Part shown: one piece after another, positions 31,157 through 40,098 of the stretch | Position numbering within the stretch: the first letter of the stretch is position 1 | How the letters are laid out: the number at the start of each line of letters is the position of its first letter | NCBI RefSeq assembly: GCF_000961885.1 | Contig: NZ_JZKH01000001.1 | Location: 1 to 64,000, forward strand | DNA: 64,000 nt | Source of the DNA: Streptomyces rubellomurinus | GTDB taxonomy: Bacteria; Actinomycetota; Actinomycetes; Streptomycetales; Streptomycetaceae | Direction: 5' to 3' | Program-made: the position numbers and the translations under genes | Notes under the pieces: generated by a model | The model's database searches: none | What the model was told of the DNA's origin: nothing | Seen by the model: the letters and a program-made list of their open reading frames with translations, nothing else

Positions 31157-32481
31157 GGTACGACAGCATCACGGACGCGATCGGCGACACCCCGCTGGTC
31201 CGGATCGACCCGGCGGTGACCGGCCTGCGGCACATCGACCTGTACGCCAAGCTGGAACTGCTCAACCCGTTCGGCTCGGTCAAGGACCGCGCCGCCTGGA
31301 ACATGACCCGCGACGCGCTGCCCGCCGCCGTCGAACGCGGCGACACCGTCGTCGAGCTCTCCAGCGGCAACACCGCCAAGGCCCTCGCCCTGATCGCCGG
31401 CATGCACGGACTGCCGTTCAAGAGCGTCACCAACCGGATGAAGGTCCCCGAGGTCAAGGACCTGCTCCTGCTGCTCGGCGCCGAGATCGAGGAACTGCCC
31501 GGCCGCACCGAGTGCCTGGACCCGACCGACACCGACGACCCGCTCACCCGCATCCACCGGATGCTCTCCGCGGCGGACTCCGGCTACCTGCACACCGACC
31601 AGTACTTCAGCCCGCTCAACGTCGAGGCGCACGTCACCGGCACCGGGCCGGAGATCGTCCGCGACCTCGACGGCCGCGCCCCCGACCACTTCATCGCCTG
31701 CGTCGGCACCGCCGGCTCCTCCACCGGCGTGGCCGCGGTGCTGCGCGCCCACGACCCGGCCGTCGAGGTGGTCGGCCTGGTCGCCGACAAGTCCGACTTC
31801 ATCCCCGGCATCCGCACCATCGACGAGGTCCACGAGGTCGGCCTGTTCGACCCCGGCACCTACGACACCCTCCAATCGGTGACCGCCGACCAGGCCATCG
31901 ACGGCATGCTCACCCTGATCCGCCGCTGCGGCCTGCTCGCCGGCCCCACCGGCGGCGGCGCCTTCCACGGCGCGCTGCGCCACCTGCGCACCGTGGACGC
32001 CGGGCTGGCCGACTCCGCCGACCGCAGGACCGCCGTCTTCATCGTCTGCGACCGGGTGGAGAGCTACCTCGGCTACCTCCGCCAGCGCCGGCCCGAGCTG
32101 TTCAACCAGCCCGCCCGCCCCAACTCCCTCGGCTCGCTCACCCCGGCCGACCTGGCCGCCGCCAGGTCCGTGGACGTCGACGCCGCCCGCAAGTGGATCG
32201 CCGAGGAGCGCCCGCTGGTCGTCGACCTGCGCGGCCCCTTCGCCTACGCGGCCCTGCACATCGAGGGCTCGATCAACATCGTCGACGAGCTCTTCGACGA
32301 ACTCCTGCACGGCGGCCTGCCGTTCGGCCCCCGGCAGCCCGTCCTGCTGGCCTGCCCGGTCGGCGAGAAGTCCGAACGGTACGCGGCGCTGCTCACCCGG
32401 ATGGGCCACCGGGACGCGCGCAGCCTCGCCGGCGGCATCATCGGTTGGCGCGACGCCGGCGCGCCCCTGGTCCGGGACTGA
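31153..32481 (+). CDS. Cysteine-synthase-like PLP enzyme fused to a rhodanese domain
   Basis: 442 residues. Residues 1-310 are a fold-type II beta-replacing enzyme: LNPFGSVKDRAAW with PLP Lys44, SSGNTAKALAL substrate loop, and GTAGSSTGVAAVL phosphate loop. Residues 345-440 are a rhodanese: VVDLRGPFAYAALHIEGS, then LLACPVGEKS with Cys401. A sulfur carrier attached to a cysteine-synthase fold suggests that persulfide sulfur is passed to an activated serine, rather than free sulfide being used. The ATG overlaps the upstream stop by four bases. SbnA-type diaminopropionate synthesis is the main alternative for the first domain. Confidence 0.85.
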   Translation: MRYDSITDAIGDTPLVRIDPAVTGLRHIDLYAKLELLNPFGSVKDRAAWNMTRDALPAAVERGDTVVELSSGNTAKALALIAGMHGLPFKSVTNRMKVPEVKDLLLLLGAEIEELPGRTECLDPTDTDDPLTRIHRMLSAADSGYLHTDQYFSPLNVEAHVTGTGPEIVRDLDGRAPDHFIACVGTAGSSTGVAAVLRAHDPAVEVVGLVADKSDFIPGIRTIDEVHEVGLFDPGTYDTLQSVTADQAIDGMLTLIRRCGLLAGPTGGGAFHGALRHLRTVDAGLADSADRRTAVFIVCDRVESYLGYLRQRRPELFNQPARPNSLGSLTPADLAAARSVDVDAARKWIAEERPLVVDLRGPFAYAALHIEGSINIVDELFDELLHGGLPFGPRQPVLLACPVGEKSERYAALLTRMGHRDARSLAGGIIGWRDAGAPLVRD

Positions 32482-32493
32482 GCGGAGGCAACC

Positions 32494-33702
32494 ATGGCCA
32501 CCACCCTCGAAGACTGCGGCGAGCTCAACGAACTCCTCCCCTGGCACCGGGAGTTGCGGGCCCAGTTCCCCATCGTCGCGAACAGCCCGGGCCAGGCCTA
32601 CCTGGACAGCGCGGCCACCTCGCAGAAGCCGCAGGCCGTACTCGACGCCGTCCTGCGCTACCTGACCACCGCCAACGCCAACGCCGGGCGCGGGACGTAC
32701 ACCTGGGCCAACGCCACCACCGCCCTGGTCGAGCGCACCCGCGCCCGGGTCGCCCGGTTCCTCGGCGACCCGGCGCCGCTGGAGCACTCCGGCGTCCACT
32801 TCACCAGCGGCGCCACCGAGGGCCTGCGCACGGTGGCCCGGGACTGGCTGCCCGGGCACCTGCGGGACGGCGACGAGATCGTCGTCCCGTTCGCCGACCA
32901 CCAGGCGAACCTGCTGCCCTGGCTGGAGGCCCGCGACCTGCTCGCGGACCGCGGCGTGCACGTCACCGTGCGCGAACTGCCCTACGACCCGGCCTCGCAC
33001 GACTACGACCCGGCCGCGCTGGCCCGCCTCGTCACCCCGCGCACCGCGTTCGTCGCCGCCACCCACGTGCACCACGTGTACGGCGCCGACATGAACGTCC
33101 ACCGCATCCGCGCCGCGGTCGGCCCGGACGTGCCGATCTGCCTGGACGCGGCGCAGAGCGTCGGCCACCTGCCGGTGGACGTCGGCGCCCTCGACGTCGA
33201 CTTCGTGGTCTTCTCCGGGCACAAGGCGATGGCCCTGCCCGGCACCGGCGCGGTCTGGGCCCGCAACACCCGGGGCCCGCGGTTCCGGCCCGGCGGCTGG
33301 GCGGGCACCCCCAACACCTGCGGGATCGCCGGCCTGGAGGCCGCCCTCGACTGGCTCGACGCCGCCGGGACGGACCGCATCCGCCGCTGGAACACCGCAC
33401 TCGCCGCCCGGCTCACCGACGGGCTGCGCCGGTCCGCGTCGTACCAGGTCCTCGGCTGCCAGCTCAGCCTCGCCGCCGACTCCGCCGTCCAGCGGCGCGA
33501 AGGCATCGTCACCTTCCGCCACCGCGCGATCGGCTCCAACGACCTCGGCTTCGTCCTCGCCAGCCACGGCCTGATGGTGCGTGCGGACGGGCACTGCCAG
33601 GCCCGGGCCGGGGAGGCGGACAGCTCGGTCCGGGTCAGCCTGCACGTCTACAACACCCCGGAGGAGGTCGACCGGCTGCTCGCCGTCCTGCTCGCGCTCT
33701 GA
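32494..33702 (+). CDS. SufS/NifS-like class V PLP enzyme (putative cysteine desulfurase)
   Basis: 402 residues, fold type I. Landmarks: YLDSAATSQKP (SufS-like opening), TSGATEGL, DHQANLLPW, CLDAAQSVGHLPVDV and FSGHKAMALPGTG with PLP Lys244. The C-terminal loop holds ADGHCQAR with Cys368, where SufS has its catalytic Cys (GHHC). If active, it removes sulfur from cysteine as a persulfide, and the rhodanese of the preceding gene is an obvious acceptor. The gene starts 12 bp after the previous stop behind GGAGG, so it is the third member of the operon. No SUF scaffold genes are present. Confidence 0.82.
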   Translation: MATTLEDCGELNELLPWHRELRAQFPIVANSPGQAYLDSAATSQKPQAVLDAVLRYLTTANANAGRGTYTWANATTALVERTRARVARFLGDPAPLEHSGVHFTSGATEGLRTVARDWLPGHLRDGDEIVVPFADHQANLLPWLEARDLLADRGVHVTVRELPYDPASHDYDPAALARLVTPRTAFVAATHVHHVYGADMNVHRIRAAVGPDVPICLDAAQSVGHLPVDVGALDVDFVVFSGHKAMALPGTGAVWARNTRGPRFRPGGWAGTPNTCGIAGLEAALDWLDAAGTDRIRRWNTALAARLTDGLRRSASYQVLGCQLSLAADSAVQRREGIVTFRHRAIGSNDLGFVLASHGLMVRADGHCQARAGEADSSVRVSLHVYNTPEEVDRLLAVLLAL

Positions 33703-33790
33703 CGCCGCCGCGGCACCGGCGAACCGGCGACGGGCGGCCGGGCCGGTGGCCGGTGCCGCACCCGGCCCGGTCGACCGCCAGAATGGCGGC

Positions 33791-34900
33791 ATGAGGTTGA
33801 TCCACACCCTGCTCGGGGTGCTCCTGCTCCTGCTGGTCGTCGGCAGCATCCTGAGGACGCTGGTCGTCCCGCGCGGGCTCTACTCGGCGCTGGTCAACCG
33901 GCTCTGGGTGGTGCTGCGGACCGTCCTGCGGCTCTCCGCGGCGCCGTTCGGCACCTACCGGGCGCAGGACCGCGCACTGACCTGGCTGGCACCGCTCGTC
34001 CTGCTCGGCATGCTCACGGTGTGGCTCAGCGGCATGCTGATCGCCTACACCCTGCTGCTCCACGGGACGTCCGACCTCAGCTGGTCGGTGGCCATCCGCG
34101 AGGCCGGATCCAGCCTCTTCACCCTCGGCTACGCCAGCGGCGAGCGGCTGCAGCTGTCCGCGATCGACTTCATGGCCGCCGCCAGCGGACCGCTGGTGAC
34201 CGCCCTGCAGATCGCCTACCTGCCCACCCTCTACGGCGCCTACCAGCGGCGCGAGACCGAGGTCACCCTGCTCCAGTCCCGGGCCGGCGAGCCCGCCTGG
34301 GGGCCGGAACTGCTCGCCCGGCAGTCCCTCGTCGACACCGACACGGCCCTCCCCCAGCTCTACCGCGACTGGGAGCGGCTGGCCGCCGACATCGGCGAGA
34401 GCCACTCCAACTACCCGGTGCTGCTGTCCTTCCGCTCCCCCCAGCCCAACCGCAGCTGGGTGGTCGGCCTGATCGCCGTCATGGACGCCGCCGCCCTCCA
34501 CCTGGCCCTGTGCCCGCGCTCGGCCCCGCCCGAGGCCCGGCTGGTGATCCGGGCCGGCTTCACCGCGATGCGCGACATCGCCCGCTCGCTGCGCATCGAC
34601 TTCGACCCCGACCCGGACCCGGCCGCCCCGATCCGCCTCAGCTACGCCGAGTACCTGGGCGCCGTCGCCATGGTCACGGCCGCCGGCTTCCCCCGCGAGC
34701 GACCGGTGGAGGACGGCTGGCGGCACTTCAACGGCTGGCGCGTCAACTACGAGTCGGTGGCCTACGAGCTCGCCCGGCGCAGCGACGCCGTGCCCGCCCT
34801 GTGGACCGGCCCGCGCGACTTCCACGCCCCCGTCATCCCCCCGGCCCGCCCCACCGACCGCCGTCCGGACCCCACCACCCAGGCCCCGGACGGCGGCTGA
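33791..34900 (+). CDS. Two-helix ion-channel-like membrane protein
   Basis: 369 residues. Two or more membrane helices fall in the first half (about 3-22, 60-85, 125-150). A pore-loop-like segment SSLFTLGYASGERL lies between them, recalling the TVGYG filter of K+ channels but degenerate. Residues 150-350 form a soluble helical domain. Likely a potassium-channel-family protein with altered selectivity, or a membrane sensor. It begins 88 bp after the PLP operon, beyond a GC-rich hairpin-prone spacer, and is probably separate from it. Confidence 0.65.
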   Translation: MRLIHTLLGVLLLLLVVGSILRTLVVPRGLYSALVNRLWVVLRTVLRLSAAPFGTYRAQDRALTWLAPLVLLGMLTVWLSGMLIAYTLLLHGTSDLSWSVAIREAGSSLFTLGYASGERLQLSAIDFMAAASGPLVTALQIAYLPTLYGAYQRRETEVTLLQSRAGEPAWGPELLARQSLVDTDTALPQLYRDWERLAADIGESHSNYPVLLSFRSPQPNRSWVVGLIAVMDAAALHLALCPRSAPPEARLVIRAGFTAMRDIARSLRIDFDPDPDPAAPIRLSYAEYLGAVAMVTAAGFPRERPVEDGWRHFNGWRVNYESVAYELARRSDAVPALWTGPRDFHAPVIPPARPTDRRPDPTTQAPDGG

Positions 34901-34918
34901 TCGGAAGCCGACCGTGGG

Positions 34919-35563
34919 TCAGAGGCCGAAGGTGAGCAGGGTCCCCACCGGCTCGCCGTCCTCGTCCAGGCACGTGGTCGTGCTGGAGCCGTCCGGGTCG
35001 ACCAGGATGCCCAGCACGGTGCCGGTGCCGGCCTCGTCCGGGATCAACAGCCAGTTGTTCGTGAAGTCGCCCTCGACCGGCTCCACCGGCCAGTCGGTCG
35101 GGTCGATGTGGACCCTCCTGAGCTGCTCGCGGAAGTTCTCCAGCATCCAGTCGTCGCCTTCCGCGGCGCGCGCGTGCAGCACGGCCCAGGTTCGCCGGAC
35201 CATCTCGCCGGCCGGCCCCAGGTGGTCGTTGCCGGGGTGCGCGTGCAGGACGGCCAGCCCGGACGGGGTCATCAGCCCGTCGCCCCAGTCCTCCGTCCGG
35301 ACCGGCAGGCCGTCCATCGGGTGCACCAGGGCGGCCACCGGCTCGTCCGGGTCGTCCTCGCCGAAGACCAGGTAGACCGGCGTGCCACCGGAACGCATCG
35401 GAACGTCCGAGCTCTCCGGCCCCAGCGGGTCGTTCATCGTGACGTACTCCGACGTCCCCTGGATCACGGCGCGCTCGATCCGCCAGCCGTCGATCGACCA
35501 GCTCTGCGCGGACGGGTCGGCCGCGGCCGTGGTCAGGGCGGGCATGTACGCGTAGTCGTCCAT
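34919..35563 (-). CDS. Hypothetical acidic protein, 214 aa
   Basis: Starts at ATG 35563 behind GAGGAAG. Strongly acidic, with no signal peptide or membrane helix. Contains TPVYLVFGEDDPDEPVAALVH, a central GLMTPSGLAVLHAHPGND and a Trp-rich middle. It could be a cytosolic immunity-like or SMI1-type protein, but no motif settles this and I do not recognise the family. It converges with the channel-like gene, with an 18-bp gap. Confidence 0.65.
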   Translation of the reverse strand: MDDYAYMPALTTAAADPSAQSWSIDGWRIERAVIQGTSEYVTMNDPLGPESSDVPMRSGGTPVYLVFGEDDPDEPVAALVHPMDGLPVRTEDWGDGLMTPSGLAVLHAHPGNDHLGPAGEMVRRTWAVLHARAAEGDDWMLENFREQLRRVHIDPTDWPVEPVEGDFTNNWLLIPDEAGTGTVLGILVDPDGSSTTTCLDEDGEPVGTLLTFGL

Positions 35564-35642
35564 CCGGTCTTCCTCACAACTCGTTGGTGAGGAGGACGGT
35601 AGACCGTGCCGCTGACATCCCGTCCGGCGAGGCCGGTGCCGC

Positions 35643-36542
35643 TCAGACCTCGACCGGACCGCCGGACGCCAGCGAACGCTCGGCGCCCGCCAGGATCTCC
35701 ACCACCCGCAGGCCGAACTCCGCGTCGCAGGCGTGGGGTTCGCCGGTGGCGGCGGCCGACTGCAGGGCGGACAGCGCGCGGTGCAGGGCGGCGATCGGGC
35801 CCTCGCCGCGCTCGGGAAGGTGGGCGACACCGTGCTCGCCGCGGATCTCCATGCCGGTGCCGCCGCCCGCGACGGGGGCGGTGAGGCTGAGCGCGAGCGT
35901 GCTGGAGGCCCCGGCGGCGTGCCGCAGCACCAGGTGGACGGTGTCCAGCGGCCCGGCGACGGCCGTCACCCGCGTGGCGTCGCCCAGCACCGGCAGCAGC
36001 ACGGACAGCGCGTGCGGGCCGACGTCCCACAGCGCGCCCTTCTCCACCCGCCACGGCGAGGCCGCGTACGGGCTGCCGCTGCCGGGGGCGAACACCGAGC
36101 CGAGCCAGTCCGAGCGGCCGGTGAACCAGCCGCCCAGCTCGGCCTGCCGGGCGATCCACGGGATCTGGTCCCCGCCGAAGCGCACGGTGAAGAACACCAC
36201 CGAGGCGACGCCGTGCCGCCGGGCGGCGTCGGCCACCGCCCGCGCGTCCGGCACGGTCAGCGCCACCGGCTTGTCCAGCAGCAGGTGGCAGCCCGCCTCG
36301 GCGGCCCGCACCGCGAGGCCGGCCTGCACGGACGGCGGCAGGGCGATGGAGACCGCGTCGACCTCGCCGAGCAGCTTGTCGAGGTCGTGGTGGGCCGGCA
36401 CGCCGTGCGCCGCGCCCAGGGCCTCGGCGGCCTCCGGGCGGCGGCCCCAGACCCCGGCGAACTCCAGCCCGGGGTGCGCGGCGAGGACGGGCGCGTGCAC
36501 CCGCTCCGCCCAGGGGCCGGTGCCCAGCAGTCCGATCCGCAC
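35643..36542 (-). CDS. Gfo/Idh/MocA-family oxidoreductase
   Basis: 299 residues. Rossmann start MRIGLLGTGPWAERVH, then VDAVSIALPPSVQAGLA and the family-defining LLLDKPVALTV with its catalytic Lys. The C-terminal half contains LWDVGPHALSVLLPVLG, the substrate-domain His/Asp region. Such enzymes oxidise or reduce sugars and cyclitols with NAD(P). GTG 36542 is the start. An O-methyltransferase gene lies 41 bp upstream on the same strand, so they may be co-transcribed. Substrate unknown. Confidence 0.88.
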   Translation of the reverse strand: MRIGLLGTGPWAERVHAPVLAAHPGLEFAGVWGRRPEAAEALGAAHGVPAHHDLDKLLGEVDAVSIALPPSVQAGLAVRAAEAGCHLLLDKPVALTVPDARAVADAARRHGVASVVFFTVRFGGDQIPWIARQAELGGWFTGRSDWLGSVFAPGSGSPYAASPWRVEKGALWDVGPHALSVLLPVLGDATRVTAVAGPLDTVHLVLRHAAGASSTLALSLTAPVAGGGTGMEIRGEHGVAHLPERGEGPIAALHRALSALQSAAATGEPHACDAEFGLRVVEILAGAERSLASGGPVEV

Positions 36543-36583
36543 GTCGTCTCCGTTCCTCGGTGGTTCCAGGTGTCGAGGGCGGC

Positions 36584-37309
36584 TCAGGCCTGCACGCGGG
36601 CCAGCGTGAAGCCGTCGTAGCCCTTGCTGCCGACCGTCTGCACCGAGGTCGCGCTGACCCTCGGCTCGGCGGCGATCAGCGCGTGCAGCGCGCGGGTGCC
36701 GGTGATCGCCGGGTCGGTGCTGTCGGCGTCGGCGACCCGGCCGCCGCGCACCACGTTGTCGACGACGATCAGCGAGCCCGGCCGGGTCAGCTGCAGGGCC
36801 CGGCGGAAGTACTCGGGGTTGCTGGGCTTGTCGGCGTCGATGAACACCAGGTCGAAGGGCTCGGTGCCCTGCTCGACCAGCTCGGCCAGGGTGTCGGCGG
36901 CGCGGCCGAGCCGGACCTCGGCGATCTTCTCCAGGCCCGCGTGGGTGAGGTTGGCCCGGGCGACCTCGGCGTGCGCCGGGTCGATCTCCAGGGTGAGCAG
37001 GGTGCCGTCCTCGGGCAGCGCCCGGCCCAGCCAGATGGTGCTGTAGCCGCCGAGCGTGCCGACCTCCAGGATCCGCCGGGCGCCCTGGGTCAGCGCCAGC
37101 AGGTGCAGCAGCTTGCCCTGGGTGGGGGCGACCGCGATCCGCGGCAGGCCGGCCGCGTCGGCGGCGGCGGTCGCCGCGTCGAGCACCGGGTCGGGCCCGA
37201 TCAGCTGCTCGGCGAAGTACGCGTCCACCGCGTTCCAGGTGGACTGGTCGGTGGACTGGTCGGACTGATCGGTGGACTGGTCGGGCTGCGGCACGGACTG
37301 CGGCGACAT
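36584..37309 (-). CDS. SAM-dependent O-methyltransferase (caffeoyl-CoA OMT type)
   Basis: 241 residues. Signature ILEVGTLGGYSTIWLGRALP, then LLTLEIDP, FDLVFIDADKPSN (metal-binding Asp) and LIVVDNVVRGGRV. This class is divalent-metal-dependent and methylates catechol-like or other vicinal hydroxyls. The N terminus has a short Ser/Asp/Gln repeat (QSTDQSDQSTDQST) encoded by tandem DNA repeats near 37243-37282. Probably first gene of a two-gene unit with the Gfo/Idh oxidoreductase. Confidence 0.88.
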   Translation of the reverse strand: MSPQSVPQPDQSTDQSDQSTDQSTWNAVDAYFAEQLIGPDPVLDAATAAADAAGLPRIAVAPTQGKLLHLLALTQGARRILEVGTLGGYSTIWLGRALPEDGTLLTLEIDPAHAEVARANLTHAGLEKIAEVRLGRAADTLAELVEQGTEPFDLVFIDADKPSNPEYFRRALQLTRPGSLIVVDNVVRGGRVADADSTDPAITGTRALHALIAAEPRVSATSVQTVGSKGYDGFTLARVQA

Positions 37310-37409
37310 CGGGCCCTCCGGCGGGACAAGATCGGCGGATACGCCGCCGACTCTACTCCGGGGGCCCGACTGCGCCGGGGGCCCGGCCCGGGCTACCGGC
37401 TACGCTCCG

Positions 37410-38063
37410 TCACTCCGCGGGCGCGGCCTGGCCGGCCGCCGCCTCCTCGGCCTCCATCTTGGCGTGGGCCTTCGCCGCCCGGCGCTTCATCACCCACGCC
37501 GAGGTCAGGCCGACCACGACCGCCGCACCCAGGCCGACGTAGGAGAACCGGGCCAGCCACGGCTCGATGCTCTTGCCGACCTTGTAGACCAGCAGCGTCG
37601 TACCGCCGGCCCAGACCACGCCGCCGAGGACGTTGGCGATCAGGAACTTCCAGTACGGCATCTTCAGCGCGCCCGCGAGCGGCCCGGCGAAGATGCGCAG
37701 CAGGGCGATGAACCGGCCGAAGAAGACCGCCCACATGCCCCACTTCTGGAAGGAGCGCTCGGCGGTGGCCAGGTGCGAGGGGCCGAAGTGCTTGGGGAAC
37801 TTCCGTCCCAGCTTCTCGAAGAGCGGTTTGCCGCCCTTGCGGCCGATCGAGTACCCGATCGAGTCGCCGATGATCGCGCCCGCGATCGCGCACGCGGCGA
37901 CCCCCCACGGGCTCACCACGCCCTTGACGGCCATCAGCGACGCCGTGACCAGGGCGATCTCGCCGGGAAGCGGAATGCCCAGCGACTCCAGCCCGATGAT
38001 CAGACCGATCAGGGCGTACACCGCGGTCGGTGGGACGCTCTCGATCCAGGCGTCGATGTGCAA
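37410..38063 (-). CDS. DedA-family membrane protein
   Basis: 217 residues from TTG 38063, chosen for GGAGG nine bases upstream and the family-like start LALHIDAWIESVPP; the frame is open to ATG 38150. DedA/SNARE-associated domain: GIPLPGEIALVTASLMA, IGDSIGYSIGRKGG and FFGRFIALLRIFAGPLAG with the conserved Arg residues in the re-entrant loop. Four to five membrane helices and a charged tail. DedA proteins are linked to lipid-carrier flipping and membrane homeostasis. Monocistronic. Confidence 0.88.
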   Translation of the reverse strand: MHIDAWIESVPPTAVYALIGLIIGLESLGIPLPGEIALVTASLMAVKGVVSPWGVAACAIAGAIIGDSIGYSIGRKGGKPLFEKLGRKFPKHFGPSHLATAERSFQKWGMWAVFFGRFIALLRIFAGPLAGALKMPYWKFLIANVLGGVVWAGGTTLLVYKVGKSIEPWLARFSYVGLGAAVVVGLTSAWVMKRRAAKAHAKMEAEEAAAGQAAPAE

Positions 38064-38268
38064 GGCCAGATACCTCCGTGGCAGGTCGGGACCGGCGGCG
38101 GCACGCGGCCGCGCAGCTCGCCGGTCCCGGCGGTCGTCCGATGGCGGCACCTCGGCCGCTCCCCCCTCAGCGCAGCCTAACGTGCCGGGTCGGCCCGTCC
38201 CCCTGGCCGATTACCCGTCGTTACGACGAACGCTCCGGTGCCATGGTTCCAGCTCGACCGGCGTTTTC

Positions 38269-39081
38269 TCAAGATTCGGCAAAACCCAGTGCGACCACGG
38301 ACGGGCGCTGCTTGACCCGGCGCGCGAACGGCAGCAGGGCGCGCACCAGGCCCCGCCCGCCCTCCGGGTACACCTCGCGCACCTCCGTGACGGCCGGGTG
38401 GGCGGTGGCGAGCTGGCCGCGCTGGTCCGCGTCCATGCCGAACGGCATCGGCGGCGCCAGGTAGTGCCGGTCCCGCAGCTTCCCCTGGACGGCCCGCCTG
38501 CTGAACCAGCGCGGCACCGTGTCCAGCACCATCGCCCCGCCCGGGAAGCGCTCGGCGCACGCCCCGATCAGCGCGCGGGCCTCGGACGGCCGCAGGTACA
38601 TCAGCAGGCCCTCGGCGGTGATCAGCACGCCGTCCGCCGGGTCCACCTCGTCCATCCAGCGCGGGTCGGTGGCCGAGCAGTCGAGGATCCGGCGCCGCTC
38701 GTCCGGCGGCAGCAGGCGCCGGCGCAGCGCGGCCGCCTCCGGCAGGTCCACCGACAGCCAGCGCGCCCGGCCGTTGTCCACCCGCCAGGCCTGCGTCTCC
38801 AGCCCGTCGCCGAGGTTGACGACGGTGCCGCGCGGGCAGCGGGCCAGGAAGTCGGCCACCTCCCGGTCGAAGCAGGCCGCCCGCAGCCCCTGCAGCTGGC
38901 CGACCAGCTCCCCGCTCCCGAAGCGCTCGGCGAACGGGAAGTCGATCCGGTCGACCAGCTCGACGGCCTTCGGGTCCACCAGCACACCGTCCGGGCGCCG
39001 CGCCTCCAACGCCCGGTGCCACAGCGTCCACAGCGCCGTCTCCGGCACCGGCCCCAACTCCGGCCGCTCGACCCCGCTCAT
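38269..39081 (-). CDS. LCM-family SAM-dependent methyltransferase
   Basis: 270 residues of the leucine-carboxyl-methyltransferase-like (PPM2/TcmP) group. Motifs: FDREVADFLARCPRGTVVNLGDGLETQAWRV (SAM loop), WLSVDLPEA and LITAEGLLMYL. Members methylate polyketide carboxylates or unknown substrates. ATG 39081 has AAGGAG; the upstream in-frame extension lacks a ribosome site. It lies alone between DedA and the spermidine-synthase-like gene. Confidence 0.82.
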   Translation of the reverse strand: MSGVERPELGPVPETALWTLWHRALEARRPDGVLVDPKAVELVDRIDFPFAERFGSGELVGQLQGLRAACFDREVADFLARCPRGTVVNLGDGLETQAWRVDNGRARWLSVDLPEAAALRRRLLPPDERRRILDCSATDPRWMDEVDPADGVLITAEGLLMYLRPSEARALIGACAERFPGGAMVLDTVPRWFSRRAVQGKLRDRHYLAPPMPFGMDADQRGQLATAHPAVTEVREVYPEGGRGLVRALLPFARRVKQRPSVVALGFAES

Positions 39082-39222
39082 CGCCCACTCCTTCGCGCCG
39101 CGCCCCGAACCCGCCGATTCTGGCACCCACCCCCCACCCACCCCACCCCCGACGCGCCGCCCCGGCCACCCGGCCCCCGCACAGGAAGTCGGCCCGGCCG
39201 ACTTCCTGGTCCTTGGCGCGGG

Positions 39223-40098
39223 TCAGCCGACGCTGAAGGCGCCGTCCGGTGGGGGTGGGGAATCGGTGGCGTCGGCATCCGTGACCGGTGGGGTGCGGCC
39301 GATCAGGGCGGCCAGGTCGTCGCCGTCCGTGAGCCGGGCCGGGAAGATGTCGCCGGCCAGGAGGCGGGCCAGGTCCGCGGTCGGCAGGGGCGCGGTGGAG
39401 CCGGCGAGCAGGATGTTGCCGTAGCGGCGGCCCCTCAGCACCGGGGCCTCGGCGACCAGGCAGACGTGCGGGAACACCGCCCGGACCGTCGCCGCCTGGG
39501 CGCGGGCGAAGGCGAGCGGCGGGCCGTCCGCCAGGTTGGCGGCGTAGCAGCCGCCGGGCCGCAGTGCGGCCGCCGCCAGGCGCAGGAACTCCACCGAGGT
39601 GAGATGGGCCGGCGTGCGGGAGCCGTGGAAGACGTCCGCGATCACCAGGTCCTGCGAGCCCGCCGGCACCGCCGCCAGCGCTGCCCGCGCGTCCCCGACC
39701 TCCGCGGTGATGTCCGCGGCGACGTCCGCCCCTTCCCGCTGCCACGGCAGCCGCTCGGCGACGAGTTCGAGCAGCGGCCCGTCGACCTCCACCACGCGCT
39801 GGCGCGAGCCGGGCCGGGTGGCCGCGACGTACCGGGGCAGGGTGAGGGCGCCGCCGCCGAGGTGGAGGACGTCCAGCGGCTGCCCGGCGGGGGCGAGGGC
39901 GTCGGCGAGGTGGCCGAGCCGCCGGGTGTACTCGAACTCCAGGTGCGTCGGGTCGGCGAGGTCGACGTACGACTGCGGCGTGCCGTCGAGGGTGAGCAGC
40001 CAGCCGCCGTCCCGGTCGATGTCCGGCATGAGCTTGGCGAAGCCGAGGTCGGTCTGCCGCCCGACCGGCACCGGCTCGGGCTCGGGCGCGTCACTCAC
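39223..40098 (-). CDS. Spermidine-synthase-like protein
   Basis: 291 residues of Rossmann methyltransferase fold. SYVDLADPTHLEFEYTRRLGHL opening, VLHLGGGALTLPRYVAATRP, RVVEVDGPLLELV, GDARAALAAVP and LVIADVFHGSRTP follow the polyamine aminopropyltransferase pattern. Many actinobacterial members lack a proven polyamine role. The GTG start overlaps the stop of the upstream alpha/beta hydrolase (GTGA), so the pair is translationally coupled. An Asp/Pro-rich tail follows the fold. Confidence 0.82.
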   Translation of the reverse strand: MSDAPEPEPVPVGRQTDLGFAKLMPDIDRDGGWLLTLDGTPQSYVDLADPTHLEFEYTRRLGHLADALAPAGQPLDVLHLGGGALTLPRYVAATRPGSRQRVVEVDGPLLELVAERLPWQREGADVAADITAEVGDARAALAAVPAGSQDLVIADVFHGSRTPAHLTSVEFLRLAAAALRPGGCYAANLADGPPLAFARAQAATVRAVFPHVCLVAEAPVLRGRRYGNILLAGSTAPLPTADLARLLAGDIFPARLTDGDDLAALIGRTPPVTDADATDSPPPPDGAFSVG

